Source of the DNA: Paulinella micropora
Lineage: Eukaryota; Cercozoa; Imbricatea; Euglyphida; Paulinellidae
Assembly (NCBI GenBank): GCA_019918135.1
Contig: WBZZ01001850.1
Coordinates: 1 to 28,263 of the forward strand
Length of the DNA: 28,263 nucleotides
Direction of reading: 5' to 3'
In this document: positions 27,494-28,263 of the stretch, one piece after another
Numbering within the stretch: the stretch's first letter is position 1
How the letters are laid out: every line of letters starts with the position of its first letter
Made by a program: the position numbers and the translations under genes
Notes under the pieces: model-generated
What the model was told of the DNA's origin: nothing
Database searches by the model: none
What the model saw: only the letters and a program-made list of their open reading frames with translations

Positions 27494-27619
27494 GGATGGA
27501 TGGATGGATGGATGGATAGACGGATGGATGGATGGATAGATAGATGGATGGATGAATGGATGGATGAATGGATGGATGGATGAATGGATGAATTAGATAG
27601 ATAGATAGATAGATAGATA
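27461..27619. repeat. (GATA)n/(GGAT)n microsatellite
   Basis: GATA units give way to GGAT with GAAT interruptions and return to GATA. The strand sense is opposite to the TATC arrays on either side of it in the window. Confidence 0.95.
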
Positions 27620-27627
27620 TCTAGATA

Positions 27628-27672
27628 GAAAGAAAGAGAGAGCGAGAGAGAGAGAGAGAGAAAGAGCGAGAG

Positions 27673-27715
<43 letters not shown>

Positions 27716-27769
27716 GAGTGGGAGAGAGAGAGAGAGTGGGAGAGAGAGAGTGGGAGAGAGAGAGAGAGA
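27628..27769. repeat. (GA)n purine-rich tract
   Basis: Imperfect GA repeat with GC and GTGG interruptions, followed by CTAC units. A long pure-purine strand of this kind can form triplex DNA. Confidence 0.9.
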
Positions 27770-27811
27770 CCTACCTACCTACCAACCCATAAACCTATAT
27801 ATGCACCAATC

Positions 27812-27877
<66 letters not shown>
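27812..27877. repeat. (TATC)n microsatellite
   Basis: About sixteen TATC units. This is the reverse complement of the GATA array about 330 bases upstream, so the two could pair as inverted repeats. Confidence 0.95.
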
Positions 27878-27878
<1 letters not shown>

Positions 27879-28263
27879 GTCGGTTTATACTAGACTGTCG
27901 AACAGTCTCGAAATTCCATCTGCTTACTGGGCCCTCTGTAATGGAGGTGGGAGCTCGTTCTGCAAGGGGCGCTTTATGGAACGAGCCCTGGCCCCGCCTG
28001 GTACTAGGGAGCTTTGGTATTGCCTGTATCAGTCCCTTCCGTGCAAACATCACGGCTTAGCTGGGCATCGGGTTAATGCTTTACCCACAGACTTCCTGGT
28101 TGACGAAATCAGAAGCTCCTTTTTTCTGACATTAGTCGATATTTCATCAGTTGATCTTATCACTTACTCTACGGAATGAACCAAGGCCACTTGAGGTGTC
28201 ACTGACCCTCTCTTGGGCTTGATTTTTTGAAATGGGTGCCATCTGTCGACAGACAGAGAATTA
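27878..28263. other. Unique sequence at the right edge, no supported gene
   Basis: One plus-strand open frame of about 100 codons (27877-28179) crosses this area, with no recognisable motif and a start inside the microsatellite edge. I see no RNA gene or transposon end. Confidence 0.35.

Overview
The window reads as nuclear-type eukaryotic DNA in three compositional blocks. The host cannot be named from the sequence. Evidence for a eukaryote: AATAAA-type poly(A) signals after several genes, F-box, RING/TRAF and EGF-like domains, a Ty3/gypsy-type retrotransposon, a MITE, and long (TATC)n/(GATA)n microsatellites.

Block 1 (1-11539) is very GC-rich and full of pure C or G runs. It is densely packed with short-intergenic genes on both strands: the tail of an EGF-like protein, a small minus-strand ORF, three F-box or F-box-like leucine-rich repeat (LRR) genes (836-2639, 4747-6126, 10590-11539), a smaller LRR gene (9020-9541), a RING/TRAF-type zinc-finger protein with a C-terminal coiled coil (3085-4241), a FEN1/XPG-like nuclease on the minus strand (6065-7572), a one-finger C2H2 protein (7992-8546, minus) and the 3' part of a single-pass membrane protein (9699-10280, minus). 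Together they look like a set of ubiquitin-ligase substrate adaptors plus a RING protein. That repertoire fits a large DNA virus-like insertion or a host lineage with expanded F-box/LRR families; the sequence alone does not decide. Most of these genes are broken by 1-2 base shifts, many at C or G runs, so the breaks may be real decay or assembly error. A GC-rich repeat carrying the 5' end and upstream region of the C2H2 gene occurs twice (8507-8994 and 10281-10552), each time between a minus-strand and a plus-strand gene.

Block 2 (11540-25106) is transposon territory. It starts immediately after the stop codon of the third F-box gene with a broken gag-like ORF ending in an RGG tail (11540-13282), then a minus-strand coding remnant (13289-13825), a purine-rich charged remnant (13830-14634) and an AT-rich spacer (14640-15159). 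A long Ty3/gypsy-type element follows (15160 to about 25106): gag with a CCCH finger, a degenerate protease, an unusual insert of more than 300 residues before the reverse transcriptase, RT-RNase H, integrase, an accessory ORF, a polypurine tract and a probable 3' LTR. No matching 5' LTR was found, and the coding regions carry several shifts and stops, so this copy looks dead.

Block 3 (25107-28263) is gene-poor: microsatellites, a 274-bp MITE with about 32-bp inverted ends inserted at TA in a microsatellite, and a roughly 210-bp sequence present twice in tandem.
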